Shown here one piece after another: positions 1 through 6,974 of a DNA stretch of 8,685 nucleotides. Under the pieces are notes generated by a model. That model was given only the letters and a program-made list of their open reading frames with translations. It made no database searches and was not told the DNA's origin. Source of the DNA: an uncultured Lachnospiraceae bacterium (GTDB lineage: Bacteria; Bacillota; Clostridia; Lachnospirales; Lachnospiraceae). The stretch lies in the NCBI GenBank assembly GCA_902803305.1, contig CADCPL010000035.1, positions 1 to 8,685 on the forward strand, written 5' to 3'. Within the stretch, counting starts at the first letter, position 1, and every line of letters starts with the position of its first letter. The position numbers and the translations under genes are program-made.

Positions 1-1004
1 AGGCTTTTGCACTCGAGCAGATCCTTATAATTGACAACTTCAGCCTTGATAAAACCTCTTTCAAAATCGGTATGTATCTTACCGGCAGCCTGAGGAGCTT
101 TTGTTCCTATCTTAATTGTCCAGGCTCTGCACTCGTCCTCTCCGGCTGTCAGGAAACTCATCAGGTTGAGTATCCGGTAACTTGCCGCTATCAGTTTATC
201 AAGTCCCGATTCCTTAAGTCCGAGATCTTCTAAGAACATAGCCTTCTCGTCATCATCAAGTTCCGCGATCTCCTGTTCTATCTGTGCGCATATGACAAAA
301 ACTTCGGAGCTGTTCGCCTTGGCATACTCCCTGACCTTTTTTACATGATCGTTTGATGCGCCGTCATCAGCCAGATCATCTTCGGAAACATTCGCGGCAA
401 ATATTACCGGCTTGGCCGTAAGAAGATTGTATGAAGCCATATATGATGCCTCATCTTCGTCGGCACACTCGAAGCCTATCGCAAGATTACCGTCCTCCAG
501 ATGATTGATGATCTTCTTAATGAATTCAACTTCCTTGGCTATCTTTTTATCATTATTGGCAGCCCTGCCCTGCTTGGCAAGACGTCTCTCAAGAACCTCG
601 ACATCCGCAAAGATCAGTTCGAGGTTGATCGTTTCGATATCCCTTACAGGATCCACGGAGCCGTCAACATGAACTACGTTCGGATCCTCGAAACACCTGA
701 CAACATGCACTATCGCATCGACTTCCCTGATATTTGCGAGGAACTGGTTTCCGAGTCCTTCTCCTTTTGAAGCTCCCTTTACAAGACCGGCGATATCCAC
801 AAACTCTATCGTAGCCGGCGTGACTTTCTTCGTATTATAAAGCTGTCCCAGAAGTTTTATCCTTTCATCCGGCACTGCAACGACCCCCACGTTCGGGTCG
901 ATGGTACAGAACGGATAGTTTGCCGATTCTGCTCCTGCCTTTGTCAATGAATTAAATAATGTTGATTTTCCGACATTCGGTAGTCCGACGATTCCCAGTT
1001 TCAT
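1..1004 (-). CDS. ychF: Redox-regulated ATPase YchF (partial, 3' end beyond window)
   Basis: Obg-family P-loop NTPase that prefers ATP over GTP; the family associates with ribosomes and is implicated in translation and stress responses. The N-terminus carries the G1/P-loop GLPNVGKS (residues 7-14), the G3 motif DIAG followed by [13 protein letters not shown] (70-85), and NVSE (205-208) in place of the GTPase NKxD, which is the YchF hallmark. The coiled-coil insertion (about 125-170) and the start of the C-terminal TGS domain (from about 280, with [15 protein letters not shown]) follow. 334 codons are present; the family usually has about 365, so roughly 30 C-terminal residues lie left of position 1. 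The ATG at 1002-1004 has an AAGGAG ribosome site at 1016-1021. It is a single gene with its own promoter, separated from the upstream secreted-protein gene by a terminator. No damage is visible in the part present. Confidence 0.97.
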   Translation of the reverse strand, partial: MKLGIVGLPNVGKSTLFNSLTKAGAESANYPFCTIDPNVGVVAVPDERIKLLGQLYNTKKVTPATIEFVDIAGLVKGASKGEGLGNQFLANIREVDAIVHVVRCFEDPNVVHVDGSVDPVRDIETINLELIFADVEVLERRLAKQGRAANNDKKIAKEVEFIKKIINHLEDGNLAIGFECADEDEASYMASYNLLTAKPVIFAANVSEDDLADDGASNDHVKKVREYAKANSSEVFVICAQIEQEIAELDDDEKAMFLEDLGLKESGLDKLIAASYRILNLMSFLTAGEDECRAWTIKIGTKAPQAAGKIHTDFERGFIKAEVVNYKDLLECKS

Positions 1005-1052
1005 TTACAGATGATCTCCTTCGATTTATTTCATGCTGACTCAAGTCTTTGA

Positions 1053-1086
1053 GACCGATATTATATCATCCCCACTCTTTTTTCAA
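1053..1086 (-). promoter_or_regulatory. Probable ychF promoter
   Basis: On the minus strand a perfect -10 TATAAT (1060-1065) is preceded after 15 bp by TTGAAA (1081-1086). The spacer is short, so the -35 is only moderately convincing, but the -10 is ideal and sits about 55 bp before the ychF start. The predicted transcription start is near 1053. A small 5-bp inverted repeat (1040-1053, CTCAA/TTGAG with a 4-nt loop) lies right at the predicted start and could be a 5' hairpin or operator; that part is speculative. Confidence 0.5.
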
Positions 1087-1130
1087 TATATAAAGATTTT
1101 TGTCAAGGCACCATACCCATACGCGTAACG

Positions 1131-1172
1131 CAAAAAGTAAAAAGTGAGCCGGACCTTTTTACCGGTCCGGCT
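1131..1172 (-). terminator. Rho-independent terminator of the 815-aa secreted-protein gene
   Basis: On the minus strand a perfect 9-bp GC-rich stem (AGCCGGACC at 1164-1172 pairing with GGTCCGGCT at 1147-1155, 8-nt loop) is followed by CACTTTTTACTTTTTG. It begins about 32 bp after the TAA stop of the 815-aa gene and isolates that gene from ychF. Confidence 0.88.
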
Positions 1173-1203
1173 CTGTGATATCTGTTGCTTTGTACTGACC
1201 TTG

Positions 1204-3651
1204 TTACTCTGCCTCGAAGTAGAAGAAGTTGCTGTTTCTGTTCTGTGCTGCGTCATATCCGATCTCATCAACCAGGGTGACGTTCTCTTCTATAGGCTTT
1301 GAGATACTTACCGAGTATCCTGATGCTCCATCATATTCCTCTTTTCTGGTTCTTGTATGGAAGTCTCTGGTTACGAGGTATCCTCCGTCCTTCATGGCTG
1401 TTACATTGAATCCGCAGTATGCGAGGTAATCTTTGATGGTCATGTTCATCTCTCTTGCCTGCTTTGCAATCTTTATAACATCATCCCTTGAGAGCTTGCC
1501 CTTATTCATGTCTGCGATGACCCTGTTGCGGGCTCTTGCTCCATCTACATCCGTAGCTTCACTGCCGCCGTAATCGATAACTTCCTGATTGTATTTGGTG
1601 CCCTTGTAGCTTACGATATTATCCTTAAGGTTGACCCCGTCACCGTTGTGACCCTTGTCGATGTATACCGTTTTGTCCTTTGCATAGTAGTCCTTGGCTG
1701 TCTGGAAGATGCTCTTTGTTCTGTTGATGACCGTGTCATCGCTGTTGTCATAGTCGATCGCATTTGTGAAGATATCTGTCACGTACTGTATCCTCGCCTG
1801 GATCATCTCTCTGCAGCCTGCGATCTTCTCATACATTGTACGGGTCTTCTTATCCATCTTTGCTACCTGGTCCTCACTTAAGTCACAGACCTTCATCTGC
1901 ATCTTCAGTATGTCAACAACCCTGCTGCACGACTGTGCGAATCTCTGTACTCTTGCCTGGATGTATTTCTCTGCCTTCTGCATAGCCTCTCCTGCGAAAA
2001 GGCTGTTGTCCTTCTGGTAATCATACATAAGGTCAAAATAGCTTCTGTCTTCCTTGTCCGATGTCTGTCCGCCCTGGAGTATCTTGCCTGCGTTTCTTAA
2101 CAGATCGAAGATCGGGTTCTCACCTGTAAGCCAGTCATCCTCACCGCCTATCGTGAATGCGCTTCTTACGAGCTTCTGTGTGTCGCTGTAACCTTTTACG
2201 GTGTTCGTGAGGTTGATCTCGTTCACTCTTGAGTTTACGAAATTGTCGAAGGAATTGAGCGTCTCGTTATAGGACTGGAATGCCTCAGCGTTTATGTTGT
2301 CATCCTTCATGTCTTTCTGCATCCTGTTGAGCTCCGCTATTACCCTGTCGGTCTCGTCGCGGATGGTCTTGTTTGCATCCTCTTTCTTCTCGTCCTCTTT
2401 CAGACCAAAACTCTTTTTGAAGAGATCCTTTATCGGATCGCCGAAGAAGTCTGCTCCGGGAATCTTGTCGACGGCCTTGTCGATACCGTTCTCGACTACT
2501 GACTTTATTACATCCATTCCAAGTTCCGAAAGTGTTTCAAGCAGTTCATCCTCGTTCTGAGTGATCTCGATCTGCGGCATCTCGCTGCCGTTTTCAACTG
2601 CGAACTTAGCATCTGCAAGTTTTCTGTCAACAGATGTGATGCCATCCCAGAAATCTCTAAGTTCTTCCATCGTCATCCCGCTGACCTTGGCCTCCAGCTC
2701 AGCCTTTGCCTTTGCCTTCGCTTCTGCATCCGCCGCTGCCTGTTTATCTGCCTTCATGATAGCTTCTGCATTTTCCGACTTGATCCTTGCAGCCTGGCTG
2801 TATGATCTTATCACTGCAGGATCATTGCTTTCCATCTTTACCTGTACACCATTTGAAATGAGATAATACTCTTCTGAAACAACTTTATTATCACTGTCCA
2901 GTACCTGTACGGTCTTTACTACATCGCCGTTGCTGTAATGATCCGTTTTATTATTGATCACAGTCGGTCTCATAAGCCCCCAAGCACCAAACTGTCTTAA
3001 TTCAACGGTCTTTTTCTCTTCGCTCTTAGTGATTGTCAGATCCTGAGCAGGGTCCGCTTCCGGTACATCCACATCCCCGATATCGCCTGCGTGCGCAACG
3101 CCGTTACGATCCATATACTCTTTAACTATTCTCTCGGCCTGAGCATCCTTTACTTCTTCCTCCACATAACCGGAGCCTGCATGTCCGCCCAGCTCATCCT
3201 CGTTTCCGGCCTGAGATGTTCCGACTTCTTCCGTTGAAGGAGCTGTCCCTAATACCGGTTCCTCTTCGGGTGCCGGTGTCTCCTCCGCTACAGGAGCGGG
3301 TGCCGGTACACTTTCCTCAACTACAGGTGCAGGTGCCGGTACGCTTTCTTCTACTACGGGTGCGGGTGCCGGTACGCTTTCCTCTACTACGGGTGCGGGT
3401 GCCGGATCGATCATTTCTACTGCAGGTACCTCTACAGGTGCAGCCTCTACTGCGGGAGCAGGTGTCTCTTCTGCCGAAGGAGCAGGTGCACTTTCCTGTG
3501 CGGGTGCTTCAGAAGATGATTCCTCTGAAGTCGTTTCAACTGATACCGGAGCATCAAGTTCATCTGCGAGTACTGTTGTTACTGTCATATTGGACATAAG
3601 CATTACTGCTGCAAGTCCACCGGCCATTAATCTTACAACGTTTGCTTTCAT
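1204..3651 (-). CDS. Large secreted protein of unknown function with Pro-rich repeat linker and helical core
   Basis: I do not recognise the family. Seen in the 815-aa sequence: a Sec signal peptide (K2 and R7, hydrophobic 8-28, likely signal peptidase I cut VLA|DE after residue 29); an unstructured Pro/Ala/Val/Glu linker (about 30-150) with four 11-residue units PAPAPVVEESV (83-126); a mixed region (about 205-280); an Ala/Lys/Glu-rich coiled coil (about 284-322); a long, mostly helical section (about 325-655) with a short hydrophobic stretch near VIKSVVENGIDKAVDKIPG (381-399) followed by amphipathic helices; and a C-terminal region (about 660-815). Four cysteines (575, 589, 613, 746). There is no LPXTG motif, no C-terminal membrane anchor and no recognisable choline-binding, SLH or LysM repeat, so it is probably released or held non-covalently. 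ATG at 3649-3651 has an AAGGAG site about 9 bp upstream. It is monocistronic, with its own promoter and terminator. The linker resembles cell-wall-spanning regions of Gram-positive surface proteins; the helical core faintly recalls all-helical toxin or adhesin domains, which is inference only. Confidence 0.9.
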   Translation of the reverse strand: MKANVVRLMAGGLAAVMLMSNMTVTTVLADELDAPVSVETTSEESSSEAPAQESAPAPSAEETPAPAVEAAPVEVPAVEMIDPAPAPVVEESVPAPAPVVEESVPAPAPVVEESVPAPAPVAEETPAPEEEPVLGTAPSTEEVGTSQAGNEDELGGHAGSGYVEEEVKDAQAERIVKEYMDRNGVAHAGDIGDVDVPEADPAQDLTITKSEEKKTVELRQFGAWGLMRPTVINNKTDHYSNGDVVKTVQVLDSDNKVVSEEYYLISNGVQVKMESNDPAVIRSYSQAARIKSENAEAIMKADKQAAADAEAKAKAKAELEAKVSGMTMEELRDFWDGITSVDRKLADAKFAVENGSEMPQIEITQNEDELLETLSELGMDVIKSVVENGIDKAVDKIPGADFFGDPIKDLFKKSFGLKEDEKKEDANKTIRDETDRVIAELNRMQKDMKDDNINAEAFQSYNETLNSFDNFVNSRVNEINLTNTVKGYSDTQKLVRSAFTIGGEDDWLTGENPIFDLLRNAGKILQGGQTSDKEDRSYFDLMYDYQKDNSLFAGEAMQKAEKYIQARVQRFAQSCSRVVDILKMQMKVCDLSEDQVAKMDKKTRTMYEKIAGCREMIQARIQYVTDIFTNAIDYDNSDDTVINRTKSIFQTAKDYYAKDKTVYIDKGHNGDGVNLKDNIVSYKGTKYNQEVIDYGGSEATDVDGARARNRVIADMNKGKLSRDDVIKIAKQAREMNMTIKDYLAYCGFNVTAMKDGGYLVTRDFHTRTRKEEYDGASGYSVSISKPIEENVTLVDEIGYDAAQNRNSNFFYFEAE
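3274..3405 (-). repeat. 33-bp tandem repeat (4 units) encoding PAPAPVVEESV
   Basis: Four consecutive 33-bp in-frame units inside the secreted-protein gene encode residues 83-126. The first three protein units are identical; the fourth ends VAEETP. DNA units differ mostly at third codon positions (for example GGTGCAGGT versus GGTGCGGGT on the plus strand), so the array is not brand new but is kept at the protein level. Such in-frame arrays can change copy number by slippage and so alter linker length. Confidence 0.9.
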
Positions 3652-3742
3652 TGTTTTGTTCTCCTTTTCTTTAAATGTTGTTTGTGTTGTCTGCTTCGGG
3701 ATTTCTCCGTCCCGACTGCGGTGTTTTCTTTTGATGGGTTAA

Positions 3743-3775
3743 CTATACCAAGGCATTTATCACAGATTTATCACA
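3743..3775 (-). promoter_or_regulatory. Promoter of the secreted-protein gene with a tandem direct-repeat regulator site
   Basis: On the minus strand two perfect 10-bp copies of TGTGATAAAT (3766-3775 and 3755-3764) are separated by one base, giving an exact 11-bp (one helical turn) period. Six bases downstream of the second copy is a good -10, TATAGT (3743-3748). The -35 position at a 17-bp spacer (ATAAAT, 3766-3771) is poor and lies inside the repeat. This is the layout of activator-dependent promoters in which an OmpR-family response regulator dimer (PhoB/PhoP, WalR) binds an 11-bp direct repeat replacing the -35. Read as TGTGAT-N5-TGTGAT it resembles the WalR box TGTWAH-N5-TGTWAH with a mismatch at position 4. 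The assignment to a particular regulator is inference. The predicted leader is about 85 nt and contains a weak 6-bp hairpin (3696-3715). Confidence 0.55.
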
Positions 3776-3810
3776 CAAGGTGCACACAGCCTTAATCAGT
3801 CATCATGGCA

Positions 3811-3838
3811 ATAAAAAAGAGCCGGAAAAACCGACTCT
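3811..3838 (-). terminator. Rho-independent terminator of the partner-switch operon
   Basis: On the minus strand AGAGTCGG (3831-3838) pairs with CCGGCTCT (3818-3825) across a TTTTT loop (8 bp with one G-T pair), followed by TTTTTTAT. It lies about 28 bp after the TAG that ends the SDF remnant, which fits transcription still running through the scar from the operon. Confidence 0.88.
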
Positions 3839-3865
3839 CTGTCAACTTCCAGATCACGCAGAAAC

Positions 3866-4081
3866 CTATTCTTTTGCTTTGTTGAATACCGTTCTGTCTA
3901 TGCAGTTTTCAAGGCTCGCCAGTATCGTGGTGGATGTTACGTTTGTGCTCGCTCCGGCAGCGGTATTGAACATATTGAGGATCGGCGTGATGCACAGCAC
4001 GATCTCAACCGCTTCGGGTGCTACCCCGATAGCCTGGAAGACCGAACTTAAACATACGATGCCCGCCGCGGGAACAGACGG
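3866..4081 (-). pseudogene. 3' remnant of a sodium:dicarboxylate symporter (SDF/DAACS family)
   Basis: Only the last ~70 codons remain of a transporter that is normally about 400 residues or more. The frame reads PSVPAAGIVCL, then VFQAIGVAPEAVEIVL, then ITPILNMFNTAAG and STNVTSTTILAS, matching the HP2 loop and last transmembrane helix of DAACS proteins (family pattern VPGGGIVML ... GVDRILDMxRTxxNVTGD). An open frame could start with a GTG at 4103-4105, but the codons before about 4081 belong to the PAP2 fragment in another frame, and no ribosome site was seen. The family residues equivalent to GltPh D394, R397, N401 and D405 are N, N, G and N here, so the parent was either a divergent subfamily or the remnant has drifted. 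It could not transport anything alone. It ends at TAG 3866-3868, just before the operon terminator. Confidence 0.8.
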
Positions 4082-4239
4082 CTTCCGTACTCCTTGCTGA
4101 TGCACCAGTAAATGATCGCAACTATAACTATTGACGTTTCCTTGTCGGTCAGAAACGTCATCTTCATAAACAGTTCCCTTAGAAACTGTCCCGCGCCCTC
4201 GCGAAAAACCTGCCGGACAAGGAGATATTCTATATCCAT
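4048..4239 (-). pseudogene. 5' remnant of a PAP2-family (phosphatidic acid phosphatase-like) gene
   Basis: The 63-codon frame starts MDIEYLLVRQVFRE and continues to a hydrophobic segment SIVIVAIIYWCISKEYGSRL (36-55), which matches the N-terminus and first membrane helix of clostridial PAP2 membrane phosphatases (about 200-300 aa, typical start MDIE..LL..QNFRE and YWC..K..G). The catalytic KxxxxxxRP, PSGH and SRxxxxxHxxxD motifs are all missing. Shortly after residue 55 the sequence switches to the SDF remnant in another frame and stops at TAA 4048-4050. The ATG (4237-4239) keeps a perfect GGAGG (4244-4248) that overlaps the end of the STAS gene region, with an 11-bp gap to the STAS stop, so a short one-helix peptide may still be made. 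Most likely a fused, deleted gene pair rather than a functional gene. Confidence 0.8.
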
Positions 4240-4250
4240 ATATCCTCCGG

Positions 4251-4553
4251 TCAGCCTTTTTTCTCGATCGTTACGACATTAAGGAATCCTATCGTATCAA
4301 ACAGTTCCATTATCTCATCGTTAACGTTTATCAAAGTCATGCTGCCCTGCCTGTCCATTGTCTGCTGCAGGAGCAGTATCGCGCGTACTCCGGCAGAGGA
4401 AATATACGGAACCTTTTCAAAATCAAGGATAAGTGTTTTCACATCATCAAGTGCGCCCTCGAGTTCCTCAGTCAGGACCGGTGATGTGTGTGTATCGAGT
4501 ACCCCGTCGATCACAACAGTAAGCTTGTCATTGTCGGCTGTTTTCTGTATCAT
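4251..4553 (-). CDS. STAS-domain anti-sigma-factor antagonist (SpoIIAA/RsbV-like)
   Basis: A single STAS domain fills the 100 aa, the normal size for the family. Seen: the N-terminal strand LTVVIDGVLDTHTSP (11-25), the strand LILDFEKVPYI (41-51), and the phosphorylation loop SSAG (52-55) where Ser53 aligns with Ser58 of SpoIIAA. The usual Asp before the two serines is Ile, a common variant. In partner switching the unphosphorylated protein binds an anti-sigma kinase of the SpoIIAB/RsbW type and frees the sigma factor; the kinase inactivates it by phosphorylating the serine and a PP2C phosphatase reverses that. The gene directly follows such a phosphatase (45-bp gap), which is its most likely activator. 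ATG 4551-4553 has a strong GGGAGG (4560-4565) 6 bp upstream. The cognate kinase is not in this window. Confidence 0.95.
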   Translation of the reverse strand: MIQKTADNDKLTVVIDGVLDTHTSPVLTEELEGALDDVKTLILDFEKVPYISSAGVRAILLLQQTMDRQGSMTLINVNDEIMELFDTIGFLNVVTIEKKG

Positions 4554-4598
4554 CTGCTACCTCCCATTTTAAACATACAACTATATGGTTTTACCATT

Positions 4599-6974
4599 TC
4601 AGTGACTGTCTGTCACATCATCTCCGTAATATTTCAGGCACAGCATCGTCATGTCGTCAAACTGTTCCGCATCCTGAACATAAGTATCTATCTGTTCGGT
4701 CAGGTTCTCTATGATCCACTTGGGAGAGCCTTCCTCGATGTCGGCTAAATCCAGTATCATCTGCTGAGCTCCATAGAAATCGCCTGCGCCATTCTTTGCC
4801 TCGGGTACACCATCAGTATACAGGAATATGGATTCTTTCTGTGAAAGCGTGATCTCATAGTCTATATATGTTATACCCGGCAATACGCCGATAGCAGGGC
4901 CATGATCATCTTTCGGTATGAGCGAAAAGCCGCCGTCCTTATCCGAAACCGCCGGCCGCTCATGTCCCGCGTTCGCACACGTGATGACGCCTGTATCAAG
5001 ATCAAGTATTCCCATCCATACCGTGGCAAACATTTTTGTCTGATTGTTCTTACAAAGCTGCTCGTTTGCCGCTGTCAGTATCTGTCCCGGTGTGCCGCCT
5101 TCCTGCGCACGGTAGTTTATCAGATTCTTCGCCGACATCATGAACAAAGCCGCGGGAACACCCTTATCCGACACATCCGCCATAAGAAACGCCAGATGTC
5201 TCTCATCCGTCATGAAGAAATCATAAAAATCGCCTCCGACCTCTTTAGCCGGTGTCATATGAGCGTAAATATCAAACTCGCTGTTTTCGGGAAATGCCGG
5301 GAACACGCTCGGAAGAGCCTTGATCTGGATATCGGCTGCCATTCGAAGTTCCGTTGCTACTCTCTCGCTCTCTTTTGCGAGATGCGCCACTTCCTCAGTA
5401 TACCTCTTCATTTCACCCGTCAGGGATGTAAAATCGTTTGCAAACGCTCCTATCTCATCATGCTGGCTGATCCTTGCCATATCGGTTTTGACAGCCTTCT
5501 CATCCTTATCATGCCGATACCTTTTCATCGTGCTGCTCATGAACGACAACGGGCGGAGGATCATATAGTACAGGACCATAAGGATTATCGCGGCGACCAC
5601 TATAAGATAGCCCATGGCCTCAAGCCTGAATGAAGAGATATAATCCATGTGCGCATATATCTCGCTTCTTTTGAACGAATTGCACAAAAGTGCCTCTTTC
5701 CCGCTCAAGCTCTCCGGCAGTTTTCTGTAGAAGCCGAAATCATCGTCCTCTGAATATCTGCCCCATGTCCAGTGGGTGGCTTCACTGACTTCTGTTTCGT
5801 AGTTTCCCCATTCAAAACTTTCACTGTATACGTCAAAATCATCTCCAAGCCCGTACGTTCCGTCGGGATTTTTCTCAGCATCAAACAGTTTTACCGCGTC
5901 ATCATCGGAATACCGGATTATAAGGAACAGATCGTCAAGATCATAAGTCTCATATTCATCAACGAATACATCATCGATCCGTTTATAGCACGCCGTTGCA
6001 AACTGAAGCTGCATATTATCGTCCATAAGGGATGCTTCATCAGATGAGACCGATTTAAGATCTACATTGAACAGCACTGTACTTTCCGATCTGTTTTCAA
6101 GATTGAATCTGACCGAAGCGGCATTATCAGTCCAGTAATCGATAAGCCACGGAAGAGCTTCATAACTCTCCATCATATTTTCAACATCTTTCAGATGTTC
6201 ATCGTTCCTGTCATGGAGCGTCTTGAGATATGATGAAAACGCGGCAGAAGTGACTGCATTTCCGATAAACAGAGTGATCACGGTGAACAGTATCAGCATT
6301 ATCCCGCCGATATGTACCAACAGCTGCTGTTTCTTCATTGACATATAAAGATACAGAACGACCAGCGCCATAAGCATGGGCCTGGAATACGCCGAACCAT
6401 AGATAATATCAAACAGGATAAGAACAGCTGTCAGGATGACGGGAAGTATCATCAGAGCCTTGTCTATGCGCCACAGCATTATAAGGGAAACCACGATATA
6501 CGCAAGTCCGACAAAGTATAATACATACGACAGGTTAGTCATGAATGACCAAAAACTGTCCGTGGAATCGAACAGTCTTATCATCATCGCAATGGTCAGA
6601 ACCGAATATATAAGCTCGGCTGCGAGCGGCGCTATGAACAGCAGCCTGTATTTTCGAAAAGCTCTCCCGTACCCCGCAAGGAAAAACAGCCAGACTGCCA
6701 TAAACATGCACGAAACATGTTCTATAAAAGTCATCAGCCAGGTTTCACAGATGCTGTAGATCATATTAAACCCTGATCCTGCCTTGATCACAGCATAAAC
6801 TATCTCCGGAAGGGCAGTCATCATGACCGCTATCAACAGCGCGATAAATATCCTGTCTTTTGTCTCTCTTTTCTCTTTTTTGCTTAGGAAATGAACAAGA
6901 ACCCCGATCATTATGATCACGGCTGCGACGTTCATGATCCATAATACGTCAACGTATTGGGGCATATCCGTCAA
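4599..6974 (-). CDS. Membrane-bound SpoIIE-type PP2C serine phosphatase with multi-pass N-terminus, extracytoplasmic sensor and HAMP
   Basis: Domain order in 791 aa: eight predicted membrane segments (about 11-30, 41-63, 78-100, 109-131, 146-168, 173-192, 198-212, 217-243); an acidic extracytoplasmic region (about 244-450); a ninth membrane segment (453-472); a HAMP linker (473-525, with RPL and DEIG 506-509); a short coiled coil (526-552); and a PP2C domain (about 560-782). Positive charges (KKEKRETKDR, RAFRKYR, MKKQQ) fall on the inside, which places the 244-450 region outside and the catalytic domain in the cytoplasm. Catalytic and metal motifs are intact: GGDFYD (580-585), ADVSDKG (599-605), ANAGH (667-671), LYTDG (718-722), FDDMT (772-776). 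Expected reaction: dephosphorylation of the phospho-Ser STAS protein encoded next. The start is uncertain: TTG at 6972-6974 overlaps the upstream stop (TTGA) and has GAGG only 4 bp away; ATG at 6963-6965 (788 aa) lies 5 bp after the stop with GAGG 13 bp away. Both imply translational coupling to the regulator gene. Confidence 0.96.
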   Translation of the reverse strand: MTDMPQYVDVLWIMNVAAVIIMIGVLVHFLSKKEKRETKDRIFIALLIAVMMTALPEIVYAVIKAGSGFNMIYSICETWLMTFIEHVSCMFMAVWLFFLAGYGRAFRKYRLLFIAPLAAELIYSVLTIAMMIRLFDSTDSFWSFMTNLSYVLYFVGLAYIVVSLIMLWRIDKALMILPVILTAVLILFDIIYGSAYSRPMLMALVVLYLYMSMKKQQLLVHIGGIMLILFTVITLFIGNAVTSAAFSSYLKTLHDRNDEHLKDVENMMESYEALPWLIDYWTDNAASVRFNLENRSESTVLFNVDLKSVSSDEASLMDDNMQLQFATACYKRIDDVFVDEYETYDLDDLFLIIRYSDDDAVKLFDAEKNPDGTYGLGDDFDVYSESFEWGNYETEVSEATHWTWGRYSEDDDFGFYRKLPESLSGKEALLCNSFKRSEIYAHMDYISSFRLEAMGYLIVVAAIILMVLYYMILRPLSFMSSTMKRYRHDKDEKAVKTDMARISQHDEIGAFANDFTSLTGEMKRYTEEVAHLAKESERVATELRMAADIQIKALPSVFPAFPENSEFDIYAHMTPAKEVGGDFYDFFMTDERHLAFLMADVSDKGVPAALFMMSAKNLINYRAQEGGTPGQILTAANEQLCKNNQTKMFATVWMGILDLDTGVITCANAGHERPAVSDKDGGFSLIPKDDHGPAIGVLPGITYIDYEITLSQKESIFLYTDGVPEAKNGAGDFYGAQQMILDLADIEEGSPKWIIENLTEQIDTYVQDAEQFDDMTMLCLKYYGDDVTDSH

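Noticed and set aside
501..770. 89-codon plus-strand ORF
   Set aside because: Antisense to the well-conserved ychF coding region; no independent evidence.
1101..1106. Perfect TTGACA as the ychF -35
   Set aside because: At a 17-bp spacer the -10 would be AAAAAA, and the real TATAAT is 35 bp away, so it is not a usable pair.
1083..1271. 62-codon minus-strand ORF
   Set aside because: It overlaps the 3' end of the secreted-protein gene and runs through its terminator hairpin; the composition is not protein-like and there is no plausible start signal.
3216..3599. 127-codon plus-strand ORF rich in Val/Pro/Leu/Arg
   Set aside because: It is the mirror of the repetitive Pro/Ala/Val/Glu linker of the secreted protein; repeats keep the antisense frame open by chance.
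3866..4239. Programmed frameshift joining the two halves into one protein
   Set aside because: The halves match two unrelated families and the large middle parts of both are missing; no slippery heptamer was seen at the junction. A deletion fusion is simpler.
4585..4597. Small hairpin (ATGGT/ACCAT, 3-nt loop) between the phosphatase and STAS genes as a terminator
   Set aside because: Five AT-rich base pairs with no U-tract; too weak to stop transcription, and the STAS gene is clearly in the same operon.
4902..5633. 243-codon plus-strand ORF inside the phosphatase gene
   Set aside because: It is antisense to the HAMP/PP2C coding region, whose motifs are intact; the translation is Arg/His/Cys-rich with no domain or ribosome site.
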